A stretch of DNA of 64,000 bases from Shewanella ulleungensis (GCF_014648315.1 NZ_BMQW01000002.1:558001-622000), one strand, 5' to 3'. Positions 8,838-18,327 are shown, numbered from the stretch's first letter. Program-made: numbers and translations. The notes: generated by a model from the sequence alone, not told the origin.

Positions 8838-11800
8838 ATGAAACTTCGCCGCTCTGTAACACATTGCATGTTAGCTTTAGGTACATTCGCCTGTTCATCA
8901 ATGATATTCGCCAACGCCTCAAATCAAGGTTACTACCGCGCGCCAGCGCTACATGATCAAACGGTAGTCTTTACCGCAGAGGGCGACTTGTGGACCACGC
9001 AGCTTAATCAAACCAAAGCCAGTCGCTTAACCAGTTTGCCTGCAGAAGAGCTCGATGCCACTATTTCTAAAGATGGCAAATGGGTGGCTTATACTGCAAA
9101 TTATGAAGGCGCAAGCGAAGTGTATGTGATGCCAATTGCCGGCGGCGTAGCTAAACGCGTGAGTTTTGAAAACAGTCGAGTGCGTCTGCAAGGTTGGACC
9201 GCTACTGGCGAGGTTTTATATTCTACCGACAATGCTTTTGGTCCAGCAAACTTTTGGGTGCTTAAAACCGTTAATCCACAAACATTAACGTTAACCGATT
9301 TGCCATTAGCCGATGCCGTTGAAGGTGCCATTGATGACAAAGGCGAGTATGTGTATTTTACTCAGTTTGGCCTGCAAGTGAGTGGCGACAATGCCAAAGT
9401 GTATCGTGGTGGCGCAAAAGGCGAAATTTGGCGTTACAAGATAGGCAGTAAGCAAGAAGCACAACCATTAACCACGGCTCATGAAGGCTCTGTCAAGCAG
9501 CCAATGGTATGGCAACAACGGGTTTATTTTGTCAGCGACCAATCGGGTAACGATAATATTTGGTCAATGAGTATTGATGGCAAAGACATCAAGCAACACA
9601 CTCAATACAGCGACTGGCAAGTACGAGATGCCCAACTCGATAATGGCCGCATTGTGTTTCAACAAGGTGCTGACATTAAGCTGCTTAATTTAGCCGACAT
9701 GGCCGAGAGTACGCTTAACATCGAACTCACCAGTGACTTTGCTCACCGCCGTGAACAATGGGTAAATGACCCAATGGATTACGCGACTTCGACCGTATTT
9801 GGGCATCAAGGTGACAACGTGGTGATTACGGCTCGTAGCCATGTAGCGGTAGCCAGCAACGACGGTCGCCGTTTGGTGCAAATTGACTCACCAGCAAACA
9901 GTCGCGTCCGTGATGCATTATTAAGTGATGACGGCAAATGGGTGTATGGCATTAGCGATACTTCAGGCGAACAAGAAATTTGGCAATACCCAGCAGACGG
10001 TTCAGCAGGGGCAAAACAACTGACTAAAGACGGCAACACCTTACGCACTAGTTTATCGTTATCGCCAAATGGCCGCTATTTAGTGCACGACGATTACATG
10101 GGTAATGTGTGGTTACTGGATTTAACTCGTAACAACAATCAAAAAATCATCGAAAATGGTGAAGGCCTTGGTCCTTATCAAGACATTAAATGGTCTGGCG
10201 ACAGCCAATTTATCGCACTAACCAAATCTGAGATCGGTAAACAACGGCCACAAATTGTGCTGTATTCTATTAATGAGTCTAAAGCACAAACCTTAACCAC
10301 AGACAAATACGAGTCGTTTTCACCCAGCTTTAGCCATGACGGGAAATGGTTATATTTCTTGTCTAACCGCGAGTTTAAAGCCAATCCAGGTTCGCCTTGG
10401 GGCGACCGAAATATGGGGCCTATTTTTGACAAACGCACCCAAATCTTTGCTATAGCGTTAGATGCTAAAGCGACGTTCCCTTTTGCTAAACCAACCGAAC
10501 TTACCGTTAACAATGGTGCGAAAAAAGCCGATAAAACAGATCAAGATAGTCCCGCTAAAACTAAAGTAGATTGGGATGGATTAAATCAACGTTTATGGCA
10601 AGTGCCAGTCGATGCTGGCAACTACAGCAGTTTAGCGGCTACCAAAGACAAGCTGTATTTGCTTGATGCAAACCAAGATAACAGCGAGCTAAAGCTGGTT
10701 AAGTTTGATGCGCAACAGCCAAAAGTAGAGACCTTTAGCGACGACGTTGGCCAATATGCATTGGCAAAAGATGGCAGTAAACTCATGCTGCGTAAAAAAT
10801 CTGATCCAAAAAACATCATGATTGTTGATGCAGGCGATAAGTTACCGACTGATGTGTCAAAGGCTAAAGTCAGTACCGATCAATGGCAGTTAAGCATTTC
10901 ACCGCAACAAGAATGGCAACAAATTTTTGAAGATGCTTGGCTTATGCATCGCGACTCGTTTTTTGATCCGAAAATGCGCGGCCTAGATTGGCAAGCAACA
11001 AAAGCTAAGTATCAGCCACTCGTTGACAGGCTCACCGACCGTAACGAGCTTAATGATATCTTTATGCAAATGATGGGTGAACTTAACTCATTGCACTCGC
11101 AAGTGCGTGGTGGCGACATTGCTCAAGATAAAGATGCTGCCAAAGCCGCAGCGTTAGGCGCCCGTCTAACGCAAACCGATAAAGGTGTGGTAATTAGCCA
11201 TATTTATCAAACCGACAGTGAATTGCCGTTATCAGCATCACCACTTGCTCGTATTGAAGTCGATGCCCAAGAAGGCGACGTGATCCGCGCCATTAATGGT
11301 AAAAATATTGCTTCTATTGCCGATGTTACTCAGCTGCTGCGTAACCAAGGCAATAAGCAGGTTTTATTAGGGCTACAACGTGGTAAAACCACGATTAATA
11401 CCGTGGTCACTCCACACGATAGCGCGACGGATGCCAAGTTACGTTATCTTGATTGGGTAGAGCACAATGGCGCCAAAGTGGCCAAAGCCTCTAAAGGCAA
11501 TATTGGTTACTTACATTTATATGCCATGGGCTCAGGCGATGTAGAAAGCTTTGCCCGTGAGTTTTACACCAACTATGATAAAGATGGTTTAATCATAGAT
11601 GTACGCCGTAATCGTGGCGGCAATATCGACAGTTGGATTATTGAGAAGCTCCTTCGCCGAGCATGGGCATTTTGGCAGCCAACACATGGCAGCACCAATG
11701 CCAACATGCAACAAACGTTTAGAGGCCATTTAGTGGTACTGGTCGACCAAATGACGTATTCAGATGGTGAGACATTCTCTGCAGGTATTCGTGCTCTTAA

Positions 11801-12122
11801 TATTGCGCCAATTATCGGTAAACAAACCGCAGGCGCGGGTGTGTGGTTATCGGGGCGAAACTCTGTCACCGACAATGGCATGGCTCGTGTGGCTGAATAT
11901 CCACAGTATGCAATTGATGGTCGCTGGATTGTTGAAGGGCATGGGGTCGAGCCAGACATTGAAGTTGATAACCTACCTTATGCGACGTTTAGTGGTAAAG
12001 ATGCGCAGCTTGAGGCCGCAATCAGCTACTTAAAGGATGAGTTAGTGCAGCAACCTATTGCACCACTACAAGGTTTACCTATGCCAAAAACAGGTAAAGC
12101 GAACGATATAAAAGCCAAATAG
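8838..12122 (+). CDS. Tricorn-type S41 protease, periplasmic
   Basis: 1094 residues, full length for bacterial tricorn homologues. The Sec signal peptide ends near 'IFANA'. Residues ~30-650 are repeated TolB-like beta-propeller blades ('DGKWVAYTANYEGASEVYVMP', 'ALLSDDGKWVYGISD', 'SFSHDGKWLYFLSNREF'). Then come a helical tricorn core domain ('WQQIFEDAWLMHRDSFFD'), a PDZ domain ('VISHIYQ...EGDVIRAINGKNI') and the C-terminal S41 protease domain with 'DVRRNRGGNIDSW' and the nucleophile in 'YSDGETFSAG' (Ser975). It should trim peptides in the periplasm. The substrate is unknown. It is monocistronic, with strong terminators on both sides. Confidence 0.93.
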   Translation: MKLRRSVTHCMLALGTFACSSMIFANASNQGYYRAPALHDQTVVFTAEGDLWTTQLNQTKASRLTSLPAEELDATISKDGKWVAYTANYEGASEVYVMPIAGGVAKRVSFENSRVRLQGWTATGEVLYSTDNAFGPANFWVLKTVNPQTLTLTDLPLADAVEGAIDDKGEYVYFTQFGLQVSGDNAKVYRGGAKGEIWRYKIGSKQEAQPLTTAHEGSVKQPMVWQQRVYFVSDQSGNDNIWSMSIDGKDIKQHTQYSDWQVRDAQLDNGRIVFQQGADIKLLNLADMAESTLNIELTSDFAHRREQWVNDPMDYATSTVFGHQGDNVVITARSHVAVASNDGRRLVQIDSPANSRVRDALLSDDGKWVYGISDTSGEQEIWQYPADGSAGAKQLTKDGNTLRTSLSLSPNGRYLVHDDYMGNVWLLDLTRNNNQKIIENGEGLGPYQDIKWSGDSQFIALTKSEIGKQRPQIVLYSINESKAQTLTTDKYESFSPSFSHDGKWLYFLSNREFKANPGSPWGDRNMGPIFDKRTQIFAIALDAKATFPFAKPTELTVNNGAKKADKTDQDSPAKTKVDWDGLNQRLWQVPVDAGNYSSLAATKDKLYLLDANQDNSELKLVKFDAQQPKVETFSDDVGQYALAKDGSKLMLRKKSDPKNIMIVDAGDKLPTDVSKAKVSTDQWQLSISPQQEWQQIFEDAWLMHRDSFFDPKMRGLDWQATKAKYQPLVDRLTDRNELNDIFMQMMGELNSLHSQVRGGDIAQDKDAAKAAALGARLTQTDKGVVISHIYQTDSELPLSASPLARIEVDAQEGDVIRAINGKNIASIADVTQLLRNQGNKQVLLGLQRGKTTINTVVTPHDSATDAKLRYLDWVEHNGAKVAKASKGNIGYLHLYAMGSGDVESFAREFYTNYDKDGLIIDVRRNRGGNIDSWIIEKLLRRAWAFWQPTHGSTNANMQQTFRGHLVVLVDQMTYSDGETFSAGIRALNIAPIIGKQTAGAGVWLSGRNSVTDNGMARVAEYPQYAIDGRWIVEGHGVEPDIEVDNLPYATFSGKDAQLEAAISYLKDELVQQPIAPLQGLPMPKTGKANDIKAK

Positions 12123-12150
12123 GTATATTGTTAGCGATAAACAGGCAATA

Positions 12151-12191
12151 AAATTTAACCCTTTCAAATTCGATTTGAAAGGGTTAAATTT
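12151..12191. terminator. Bidirectional terminator after the tricorn gene
   Basis: A 19-bp perfect stem (12151-12169 with 12173-12191) around loop TCG, with A-rich start and T-rich end. It separates the tricorn gene from the convergent OsmC gene. Confidence 0.85.
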
Positions 12192-12245
12192 ATAGCGTTA
12201 TTATGGAGGTTGCGAGCTAACTTAAACTCAAAATAACACTGTAGA

Positions 12246-12686
12246 TTACTGGCTTACAATCTCAACTTCACAAGCAATCGAATTAGCAATGAAGCAATTA
12301 GCGTGCGCCTTCTCATGTATTTTGTCTAAGGTTTCTTGGTCTACTTCAATGCCTTCTGCAAAGGTCACAGTGGGTTCAAGGGTCATTTTTACTACCGCCA
12401 CTTTACCCGCTTCATTTTTGCCTAAATCGGCAGTTGCATGGTCAACATAGCTCAATACGGGCAGTCGCTTTAAATGGGCAATCGCTAAAAAAGTCAGCAT
12501 GTGGCACGACGACAACGCCGCTAATAAGCTTTCCTCAGGATTCACTTTATCAGCATTGCCTTTATATTCTGGTGCTGATGACGCTTGAATCGTTTGCCCA
12601 GTACCAAACTTAACCTCATGGTCGCGATTAAACTCACCTTCTTCGCTGGGTGACGATTGCCAATTTACCGTTGTTTTAAAGCCCAT
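12246..12686 (-). CDS. OsmC/Ohr-family peroxiredoxin-like protein
   Basis: 146 residues from ATG 12686, chosen because GGAG lies 8-11 bases upstream; an in-frame upstream ATG at 12725 would add 13 residues without a ribosome binding site. The two family cysteines are present in 'EESLLAALSSCHMLTFLAIA' and 'AHANCFIANSI', so a thiol peroxidase activity on organic hydroperoxides in the cytosol is possible. The 'SAPEYKGNADKVNPEE' segment is typical of the YhfA-unlike OsmC subgroup found in marine gammaproteobacteria. A FrnE-type oxidoreductase gene lies 157 bases upstream on the same strand. Together they form a small thiol-redox neighbourhood. Confidence 0.9.
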   Translation of the reverse strand: MGFKTTVNWQSSPSEEGEFNRDHEVKFGTGQTIQASSAPEYKGNADKVNPEESLLAALSSCHMLTFLAIAHLKRLPVLSYVDHATADLGKNEAGKVAVVKMTLEPTVTFAEGIEVDQETLDKIHEKAHANCFIANSIACEVEIVSQ

Positions 12687-12882
12687 TTTGTACTCCAAAA
12701 CCACTTTTATAGTGGTATTTATCACGACTCAATGTACCGTTTACTGCCAGAGTAGAGGTGAGTAAAACGATAACTTATTATGCTAGATTCAACACCAATT
12801 ACGTGTGAAAGTCTATGAAGCAGATCGAAAAAAACGCGGTCAATCTTCTGCTTCTTATTCGGTTTAAGTTATCTTGGCTAGA

Positions 12883-13533
12883 TTATTCTTCATCTGTGGT
12901 GAGCTTAGTAATTAACTCTGCAATTGTTGCGGGCTCTTGCGCGCCAGAGATTAAATATTGCTGATTAAACACAATTGCAGGGACGGCCTGAATACCGCGA
13001 CTAATCCACAATTGCTCTTCCTCTTTTACCGCTGTTTCAAAGCGTTTATCCGTGAGCACTGCACGTGCTTCAACGGCATCTAAACCGACCTTAATGGCAG
13101 CTTCAATGAGTACTTCAATATCATCTGGGTTTTTCTGCTCGGTAAAGTAGCTAGTAAACAGTGCCAGTTTTAACTCAGTTTGTTTGCCAGACTCAGCAGC
13201 CCAATACAAAAGCTGGTGGGCCAGTAGGGTGTTATAAATACGCGATGAGTCTGAAAAGTTAAACTCAAAACCTAAATCAGCACCCATTTGAGTGAGTCGT
13301 TGTCTATTTTGTGCACTTTGCTCCGGTGTTGAACCGTATTTTTCTGCAATATGTTCGCCTAAATGTTGACCGTCTGGCCCCATTGCTGGATTTAGTTCAA
13401 ATGGGTGCCATTGCAATGAGACATCGATGTCTTCAAATTGACTCAATGCTTGCTCAAGACGGCGATATCCAACAATGCACCATGGACACATTACGTCTGA
13501 AATAATGTCAATTTGGAGTGATTTTGTTGCCAT
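12883..13533 (-). CDS. DsbA/FrnE-family thioredoxin-fold oxidoreductase
   Basis: 216 residues with no signal peptide, so cytosolic. The active-site motif CPWC follows 'DIISDVM' at residues ~16-19. 'SLQWHPFELNP' and the cis-Pro segment 'RGIQAVPAIVFNQQYLISGAQ' complete the thioredoxin fold with a helical insertion. This is the FrnE branch of DsbA proteins, proposed to act in cytosolic disulfide handling. AGGAA lies just before ATG 13533. Function beyond dithiol chemistry is not predictable. Confidence 0.9.
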   Translation of the reverse strand: MATKSLQIDIISDVMCPWCIVGYRRLEQALSQFEDIDVSLQWHPFELNPAMGPDGQHLGEHIAEKYGSTPEQSAQNRQRLTQMGADLGFEFNFSDSSRIYNTLLAHQLLYWAAESGKQTELKLALFTSYFTEQKNPDDIEVLIEAAIKVGLDAVEARAVLTDKRFETAVKEEEQLWISRGIQAVPAIVFNQQYLISGAQEPATIAELITKLTTDEE

Positions 13534-13859
13534 TGTGGTTCCTATTAATGATTAATTCGGCTTAATTTAGCTAAACCTAAAAAAATAAAATTGCTATATT
13601 TGTTTATAAATTAACTGCTTTTAGCGGTAAATTGATTGGTTTATCACCATTTGTATAAACAACACAAAAGTTGCAACCAATAGGGCTAAAAATGTGTCTA
13701 TACTTAAACAGTAATCTGATGTTTAATCAATGTAGGGGTTAGGTCTATTTGATATAGCCCATGCGAGTTGGTTTTAACAATATTGATGTTGATGCATATG
13801 TCACACGTTCAAGTTAACCACTTGTGATTCAACCCACATGCCCCATGTCTAATAATGTA

Positions 13860-13907
13860 AGCATGCATTTGTACAACGAAGTTATTTATGTCAGCATGCA
13901 TTTGTAC
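13860..13907 (+). promoter_or_regulatory. Pair of 15-bp direct repeats upstream of hpf
   Basis: AGCATGCATTTGTAC occurs at 13860-13874 and again, identical, at 13893-13907, 33 bases apart (about three helical turns), 43 bases before the hpf start. This is in the 417-bp gap 13534-13950 between divergent frnE-like and hpf genes. Candidate tandem regulator site for hpf. A stretch near 13699-13704 (TATACT) could be a -10 element, but no -35 fits at proper spacing. Confidence 0.5.
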
Positions 13908-13950
13908 CACGCGATATATTTGGCAAGTAAAATTCTGTTAAGGACAATCT

Positions 13951-14307
13951 ATGAAAATAAATCTTTCTGGTCACCATGTTGATGTTACTGATACTGTCAA
14001 ACAACACGTAGAAGAAAAATTCGCTAAAATAGCTAGCCATTTCCCAACTCTTATTTCGCTAGATATCATCATCGCTAAAGAGCATGGTGAATATGATGTA
14101 GAAATTCGCACCAACTATGAAGGAACTCGAATTGCTGCAAAAGGTAACAACGCAGTAATGTATCCAGCCATCACTAGCGCGGCTAAAAAATTAGATGCTG
14201 CACTGAAACACCGTAAAGGCCAACTTAAAGCAGATTTACATGAAAAGCCGGATGTAACGGCGCCTGAAATCGCTTACGAAAAAGTACAAGAGATGGACCT
14301 ACGTTAG
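13951..14307 (+). CDS. hpf: Ribosome hibernation promoting factor, short form
   Basis: 118 residues starting 'MKINLSGHHVDVTDTVKQHV', the typical HPF/YfiA N-terminus, with 'YPAITSAAKKLDAALKHRKGQL' as the conserved C-terminal helix of the S30AE fold. It binds the decoding region of the 30S subunit and promotes 70S inactivation or 100S dimer formation on growth arrest. The length fits the short HPF branch; the C-terminal tail is only about 20 residues beyond the fold, so it lacks the long-form dimerisation domain. AAGGA precedes the ATG. It has its own promoter region with tandem repeats, and a terminator follows. Confidence 0.93.
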   Translation: MKINLSGHHVDVTDTVKQHVEEKFAKIASHFPTLISLDIIIAKEHGEYDVEIRTNYEGTRIAAKGNNAVMYPAITSAAKKLDAALKHRKGQLKADLHEKPDVTAPEIAYEKVQEMDLR

Positions 14308-14333
14308 TCTTTGATTAACTTGGTTTATTCCCC

Positions 14334-14363
14334 AAAAAACGCAGCTTACTGGCTGCGTTTTTT
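14334..14363. terminator. Bidirectional terminator after hpf
   Basis: Six A, CGCAGC, loop TTACTG, GCTGCG, six T. Lies between hpf and the convergent YebC-family gene. Confidence 0.9.
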
Positions 14364-14586
14364 ATTGTTTAACAATTAAAGTACAGGCAGAAAAGAGCGT
14401 TTATTCGAAGGGCTAAATTTCTTATCACAATATAGAAAATCGTATCGAGAATATTAAGCTTTTACTGCAAAGGAGATGTTTTTTAGATGTGTGGAGAGTA
14501 TTTGATGTGTAAATTGTAGAGGTGATCGAGGTTGTCGCGTTAAGCTGTAAAGCACCCTTAAAAGAGCGCTTTAACAGCTAAATGAA

Positions 14587-15312
14587 TTATTCTTCGTCGC
14601 TAAACTCTGCATTATGGTAAACGTTTTGTACGTCATCACAATCATCAAGAGCAGCTAAGAACTTTTCAAAGTTTTCAACATCTTCGCCAGTTAATTCTGT
14701 CATCGTTTGTGGCACAAATGCTAAGTTCTCTACCTTAAAGTCAATCTCAGGAAAGGCTTCTGTTAAGGCTGTGCGTACATTGTTAAACTCTGACACTGGC
14801 GCAAATACGCTGATAATGCCATCTTCTAGCTCAACGTCGGTCACATCTACGTCAGCCATCATAAGCAACTCAAGAATTGCTTCATCGTCTTCGCCTTCAA
14901 ACACAAATACAGCTTGATGCTCGAACATATGGCCAACAGTACCAGGGCTACCTAATTTGGCATCGTTTTTAACAAAGGCCTGACGAACCTGGGTAAAGGT
15001 GCGGTTACCGTTGTCGGTTAAGCAGTCAACAATTACCATACAGCCACCAGGGCCAAAACCTTCGTAACGGGCAGTATCATAATCTTCACCACCGCCGCCG
15101 CGTGCTTTTTCAATGGCGCGTTCAATTACGTGTGCTGGTACTTGGTCTTTCTTTGCGCGGGTAATCAAGCTACGTAATGCTAGGTTACCATCAGGGTCAA
15201 CACCGCCTTTAGCACAAATGTAAATCTCTTTGCCGTAACGTGAGTAAATTCGTGTCTTTTGGCCAGCGGTTTTCGCCATGGACTCTTTTTTATTTTGATA
15301 TGCTCTGCCCAT
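14587..15312 (-). CDS. YebC/PmpR-family protein, YeeN type
   Basis: 241 residues. The start '[21 protein letters not shown]' is that of the YeeN branch and differs from the canonical YebC 'MAGHSKW'. The central 'RARGGG' like segment ('[24 protein letters not shown]') and '[25 protein letters not shown]' are family hallmarks, and the acidic C-terminus '[15 protein letters not shown]' is conserved. YebC-family proteins have been described as transcription regulators and, more recently, as ribosome-associated factors that ease stalling at proline-rich stretches. Which applies to this paralogue is open. Monocistronic, separated from hpf by a terminator. Confidence 0.9.
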   Translation of the reverse strand: MGRAYQNKKESMAKTAGQKTRIYSRYGKEIYICAKGGVDPDGNLALRSLITRAKKDQVPAHVIERAIEKARGGGGEDYDTARYEGFGPGGCMVIVDCLTDNGNRTFTQVRQAFVKNDAKLGSPGTVGHMFEHQAVFVFEGEDDEAILELLMMADVDVTDVELEDGIISVFAPVSEFNNVRTALTEAFPEIDFKVENLAFVPQTMTELTGEDVENFEKFLAALDDCDDVQNVYHNAEFSDEE

Positions 15313-15411
15313 CTTAATCTCGTTTTAATAAATGTTTAAGGCTAAAAATTGTCATCGATTCTAGCAGGAATATGTGATGCTGTTTAGGTGCAGGTTCTAA
15401 ATTTTGTATAA

Positions 15412-15676
15412 TATACCCAAACAACCTGAAGATGCTCGATTTCAGCAAGAATTTACACGCGTTTAGGCAAGGCATTGATTGGGGTAATAGTTGTCCCCTT
15501 TCCAAAATCAATAACGCAGCATAAACGCGTGTAAAACTTGCCCCTTGGGAGTTTCACCGTGTTCCCACTTCGTTGTTGCGCTAATTTATAAGGTGCCTAA
15601 ATTACTGCAATAACGCGCCTAGTATTGAAAACACGGTGAAGCTCTGAAACACGTATCTTCAAGTTGATTGGGTATA
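15412..15676. mobile_element. 265-bp MITE-like repeat with terminal inverted repeats
   Basis: The left end TATACCCAAACAACCTGAAG (15412-15431) is mirrored at the right end (15657-15676) with two changes. Nested inverted repeats sit inside: ACACGCGTTTA at 15455-15465 with TAAACGCGTGT at 15522-15532, and CACCGTGTT at 15555-15563 with AACACGGTG at 15630-15638. No credible gene is inside. It occupies the middle of the 675-bp gap 15313-15987. The rest of that gap is AT-rich and holds only the promoter regions of the flanking genes. TIR ends starting TATACCCAA are, as far as I recall, common in Shewanella and Vibrio repeats. Confidence 0.8.
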
Positions 15677-15987
15677 TAGGATTGATAATACGATAAATAT
15701 CATTATTAGGGCAGCAGCAAAGAGTGTGAGTTTGTTCGAAATACCATTATTTACACATCAGATGTGTTAAGTTTATGTATCAAGTGAGGCCAATCGATAA
15801 TACAATTTAACTACATGGTATCGATTACCTACAAGATAATATTATAAGAGAAAGGACTTCTCTGCGATAATGCTCATGGGTTTTTCATCTGAGATCATCG
15901 CCATTTATTCTGAGTTGATGTTGGTATTTTACAAGTATCAATATCATTTCTACACTTACTAAGTATGCTAGAAATGAGAGTCCTAAT

Positions 15988-16236
15988 ATGAAATCTGAAT
16001 CTTCAGATGCAGGTCAAGTATCAAGCGCAACAGTAACCGTGCTGTTTTACGAAGCACCTGCTGGCCTTGAAATGTATAACGCTGTGTTAACTGATCTCGA
16101 GGTTAGCAAAACGGGTCGAGTGATGATCCCTGAATCGTTTAGACGCGGTAAATCAATTATTGCGGTACTAGAAGGGGAATGCACAATATTGAACGCATTA
16201 GGCGAACGTGTGTATTCGCAGCGTACAGTTGGCTAA
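15988..16236 (+). CDS. TIGR02922-family small protein
   Basis: 82 residues with the family hallmarks 'TVTVLFYEAPAGLEMYNAVL' and 'GRVMIPESFRRGKSIIAVLEGEC'. The family is restricted mainly to Shewanella, Colwellia and relatives and has no assigned function. No signal peptide or membrane segment; a compact beta-rich cytosolic protein is likely. The start ATG 15988 has GAGAG 9-13 bases upstream. A terminator follows at 16260-16287. Confidence 0.85.
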   Translation: MKSESSDAGQVSSATVTVLFYEAPAGLEMYNAVLTDLEVSKTGRVMIPESFRRGKSIIAVLEGECTILNALGERVYSQRTVG

Positions 16237-16259
16237 TCTAACAGAGTCATCCTAAGCAT

Positions 16260-16287
16260 AAAAAAGACACGAGAGTGTCTTTTTTTG
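16260..16287 (+). terminator. Terminator of the TIGR02922 gene
   Basis: AGACAC (16265-16270), loop GAGA, GTGTCT (16275-16280), then seven T. Confidence 0.9.
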
Positions 16288-16323
16288 TCACTATCAATCC
16301 ATTTGCAATTTCAAAACATCATT

Positions 16324-16908
16324 TTAGTCGTTAACCAAATCCCGTAATAGCTTGTCAGCGAGAGGTAGTAATACTTCTAGATAAGGTTGAGTGTTGGCAA
16401 TTGTACGTAAACCGTAAATCCCCATGACCAAATATTGCGCTAAAAACTCACTGTCGCTATGTTGCGAGATGAGTTGCTGCTGTTTAGCTTTATCAAAAAC
16501 TTGTGCTAAAGCTTGATGCCAAGATTTTAAAAAATTACAGGTTATTTGTTTAATTTGCTCATCTTGATCGCCCATTTCGCTTAACGATTTAGTCAGTAAA
16601 CACGATTGAGTAGCATCACAGCTCAGCCCCTCTTTGACAATTAATCCTAGGTAATCACCGAGGTTGTCTATGGCAGAACGCTCATTGGTAAAAAGTTGTT
16701 GAAACTGCTCGTTGCGGTCTTGTTGATATTGCTCAATAGCCGCAATAAATAAACCTTTTTTATTATCAAATGCGCAATAAATTGACCCTGGATGTAATCC
16801 AGTTGCTTTGGTGAGATCCTGCATGCTTGTTTTAGCGTATCCATTGAGCATAAAGGTACACATCGCAGCGCGTAACACTTTTTCTTTATCAAATTCAGCA
16901 TGTCTCAT
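16324..16908 (-). CDS. TetR-family repressor, divergent from the ene-reductase
   Basis: 194 residues from ATG 16908. A longer in-frame reading from 17055 would run through the operator region and has no reason to be used. The N-terminal helix-turn-helix reads 'VLRAAMCTFMLNGYAKTSMQDLTKATGLHPGSIYCAF', classical TetR_N. The C-terminal part is of the YxaF/AcrR-like ligand domain type with 'SCLLTKSLSEM', which often holds a Cys for electrophile sensing. Such regulators paired with NemA-type reductases respond to reactive electrophiles (as NemR does), and the divergent arrangement with two palindromes between the genes supports direct control. The effector is not known. Confidence 0.88.
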   Translation of the reverse strand: MRHAEFDKEKVLRAAMCTFMLNGYAKTSMQDLTKATGLHPGSIYCAFDNKKGLFIAAIEQYQQDRNEQFQQLFTNERSAIDNLGDYLGLIVKEGLSCDATQSCLLTKSLSEMGDQDEQIKQITCNFLKSWHQALAQVFDKAKQQQLISQHSDSEFLAQYLVMGIYGLRTIANTQPYLEVLLPLADKLLRDLVND

Positions 16909-16992
16909 GTTCAGCCACTTTTGGTCTATAACAAAGCGTGATAACTCATATGTCTTGAGTCTAACTAAATTTGATCGACTATTCAAAAAATA

Positions 16993-17038
16993 CTTGAATG
17001 TATGTTCAATTAAGAATATTCTTGAATGCATATTCAAG
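16993..17038. promoter_or_regulatory. Two palindromic operators between tetR-type gene and ene-reductase
   Basis: CTTGAATGCATATTCAAG (17021-17038) has 7-bp arms around GCAT. TTGAATGTATGTTCAA (16994-17009) has 5-bp arms and the same half-site TTGAA. The spacing between the centres is 28 bases. Placed 16 bases upstream of the reductase start and about 90 upstream of the repressor start, they look like tandem TetR-family operators. Confidence 0.75.
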
Positions 17039-17053
17039 AAAGGAGATCGTCCC

Positions 17054-18097
17054 ATGACGGCCAGTTTATTTACACCTTACAAGCTCAATGACACCCTAAC
17101 ATTATCAAACAAGATTTTAATGGCACCATTAACGCGTTGTATGGCGGATGATGACTTAGTGCCGACACAGCAGATTGCTGATTACTATGCTCGCCGCGCA
17201 GAGGCTGGATTAATCATCAGCGAAGCAACGATCATTCGTCCAGACGGCCAAGGTTATCCAAATACCCCAGGTTTATTTACCCCAGCTCAAATAGAGGGGT
17301 GGCGTGTAGTGACTGATGCAGTGCATAAAAATGGTGGCAAAATATTTGCTCAGTTATGGCACACCGGTCGTGTCGCTCATCCACATTTTTTTGGTGGTGG
17401 GGATGTATTGTCTGCATCTGCACAGGCTGTTGAAGGCACTGTGCCTAGAATGCGCGAATTGGTATACCAAACACCAAAAGCAGCAACCTTAGAAGACATT
17501 AAACAGCTGGTGATTGATTATGCTCAAGCCGCTGCAAACGCTATTGATGCAGGTTTTGATGGCGTAGAAATTCATGGCGCTAATGGGTATCTAATAGACC
17601 AGTTTTTACATCACGACAATAACCGCCGTGAAGATGAGTACGGTCAAACACCTGAAAACATGTCACGTTTTGCGTTAGAAGTGGTTGATGCCGTTATTGC
17701 TCGCATTGGCGCAGACCGTACAGCGCTTCGCGTATCGCCAGGTGCATATTTCAACATGGCTGGCGATGCACGCGACCGTGATGTATTTGACTATTTATTA
17801 CCTGAGTTAGCTAAACGTAATTTAGCGTTTTTACATGGTGGTATTTTTGACGACTCAATGGAGTTTGATTACTTAGGTGGCCGCATTTCTGCCTACTTAC
17901 GCAGTGTTTACTCGGGTACGTTAGTCGGCGTAGGCAGTTACACTGCTGAAACTGGCAGTGCCGCGATTAGCGATAATAAGTTTGATTTGTTAGCAATTGG
18001 TCGCCCGTTTATTGCCAACCCTGATTACGTGGCAAAAGTGCGTGATGGCGTCGAACTTGTGCCTTATGCAGATACTATGTTGACTGAATTAATTTAA
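17054..18097 (+). CDS. nemA: Old yellow enzyme family ene-reductase (NemA-like)
   Basis: 347 residues from ATG 17054, chosen for AGGAG at 17041-17045; an upstream in-frame extension crosses the operators. FMN-dependent, cytosolic, reduces electrophilic C=C bonds (N-ethylmaleimide, enoates, nitro compounds) with NADPH. Visible features: 'LSNKILMAPLTRCMADDDLVPT' (flavin site with the Cys26-type residue region), 'AQLWHTGRVAHP', the catalytic 'GFDGVEIHGANGYLIDQFLHHDNNRREDEYG' with His/Asn pair replaced here by the HGAN form, and 'AIGRPFIANPDYVAK' at the C-terminus. Controlled by the divergent TetR-type gene. The gene symbol is by family similarity. Confidence 0.9.
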   Translation: MTASLFTPYKLNDTLTLSNKILMAPLTRCMADDDLVPTQQIADYYARRAEAGLIISEATIIRPDGQGYPNTPGLFTPAQIEGWRVVTDAVHKNGGKIFAQLWHTGRVAHPHFFGGGDVLSASAQAVEGTVPRMRELVYQTPKAATLEDIKQLVIDYAQAAANAIDAGFDGVEIHGANGYLIDQFLHHDNNRREDEYGQTPENMSRFALEVVDAVIARIGADRTALRVSPGAYFNMAGDARDRDVFDYLLPELAKRNLAFLHGGIFDDSMEFDYLGGRISAYLRSVYSGTLVGVGSYTAETGSAAISDNKFDLLAIGRPFIANPDYVAKVRDGVELVPYADTMLTELI

Positions 18098-18230
18098 GTT
18101 TTTGTTGTTTACGTGGCTAGTCCCTTAGGATTAGATAAGCGTATTTTGTAGGAATCTACTTCGGGTCTCTTTGAGGCTTGAGGTGGCGCTAAATAATCAA
18201 CCCCAATTTGTGTATTTTAGCATCCGTCTT

Positions 18231-18261
18231 GACCACAGCTTTTGGCTGTGGTCTTTTTTTT
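18231..18261 (+). terminator. Terminator after the ene-reductase
   Basis: GACCACAGC (18231-18239), loop TTTTG, GCTGTGGTC (18245-18253), then eight T. Confidence 0.93.
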
Positions 18262-18327
18262 GCCTTAAATTTGTCTCTGTTAGTTCTGTCTATTACTATG
18301 TCGACAATTTTGGTAAAGAGTCACGTC

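Noticed and set aside
11573..11959. Minus-strand frame of 128 codons
   Set aside because: Lies inside the protease domain of the tricorn gene, where the sense frame has conserved catalytic motifs.
15314..15511. 65-codon minus-strand frame
   Set aside because: Overlaps the left end of the MITE-like element and the yeeN promoter region; no family or ribosome binding site.
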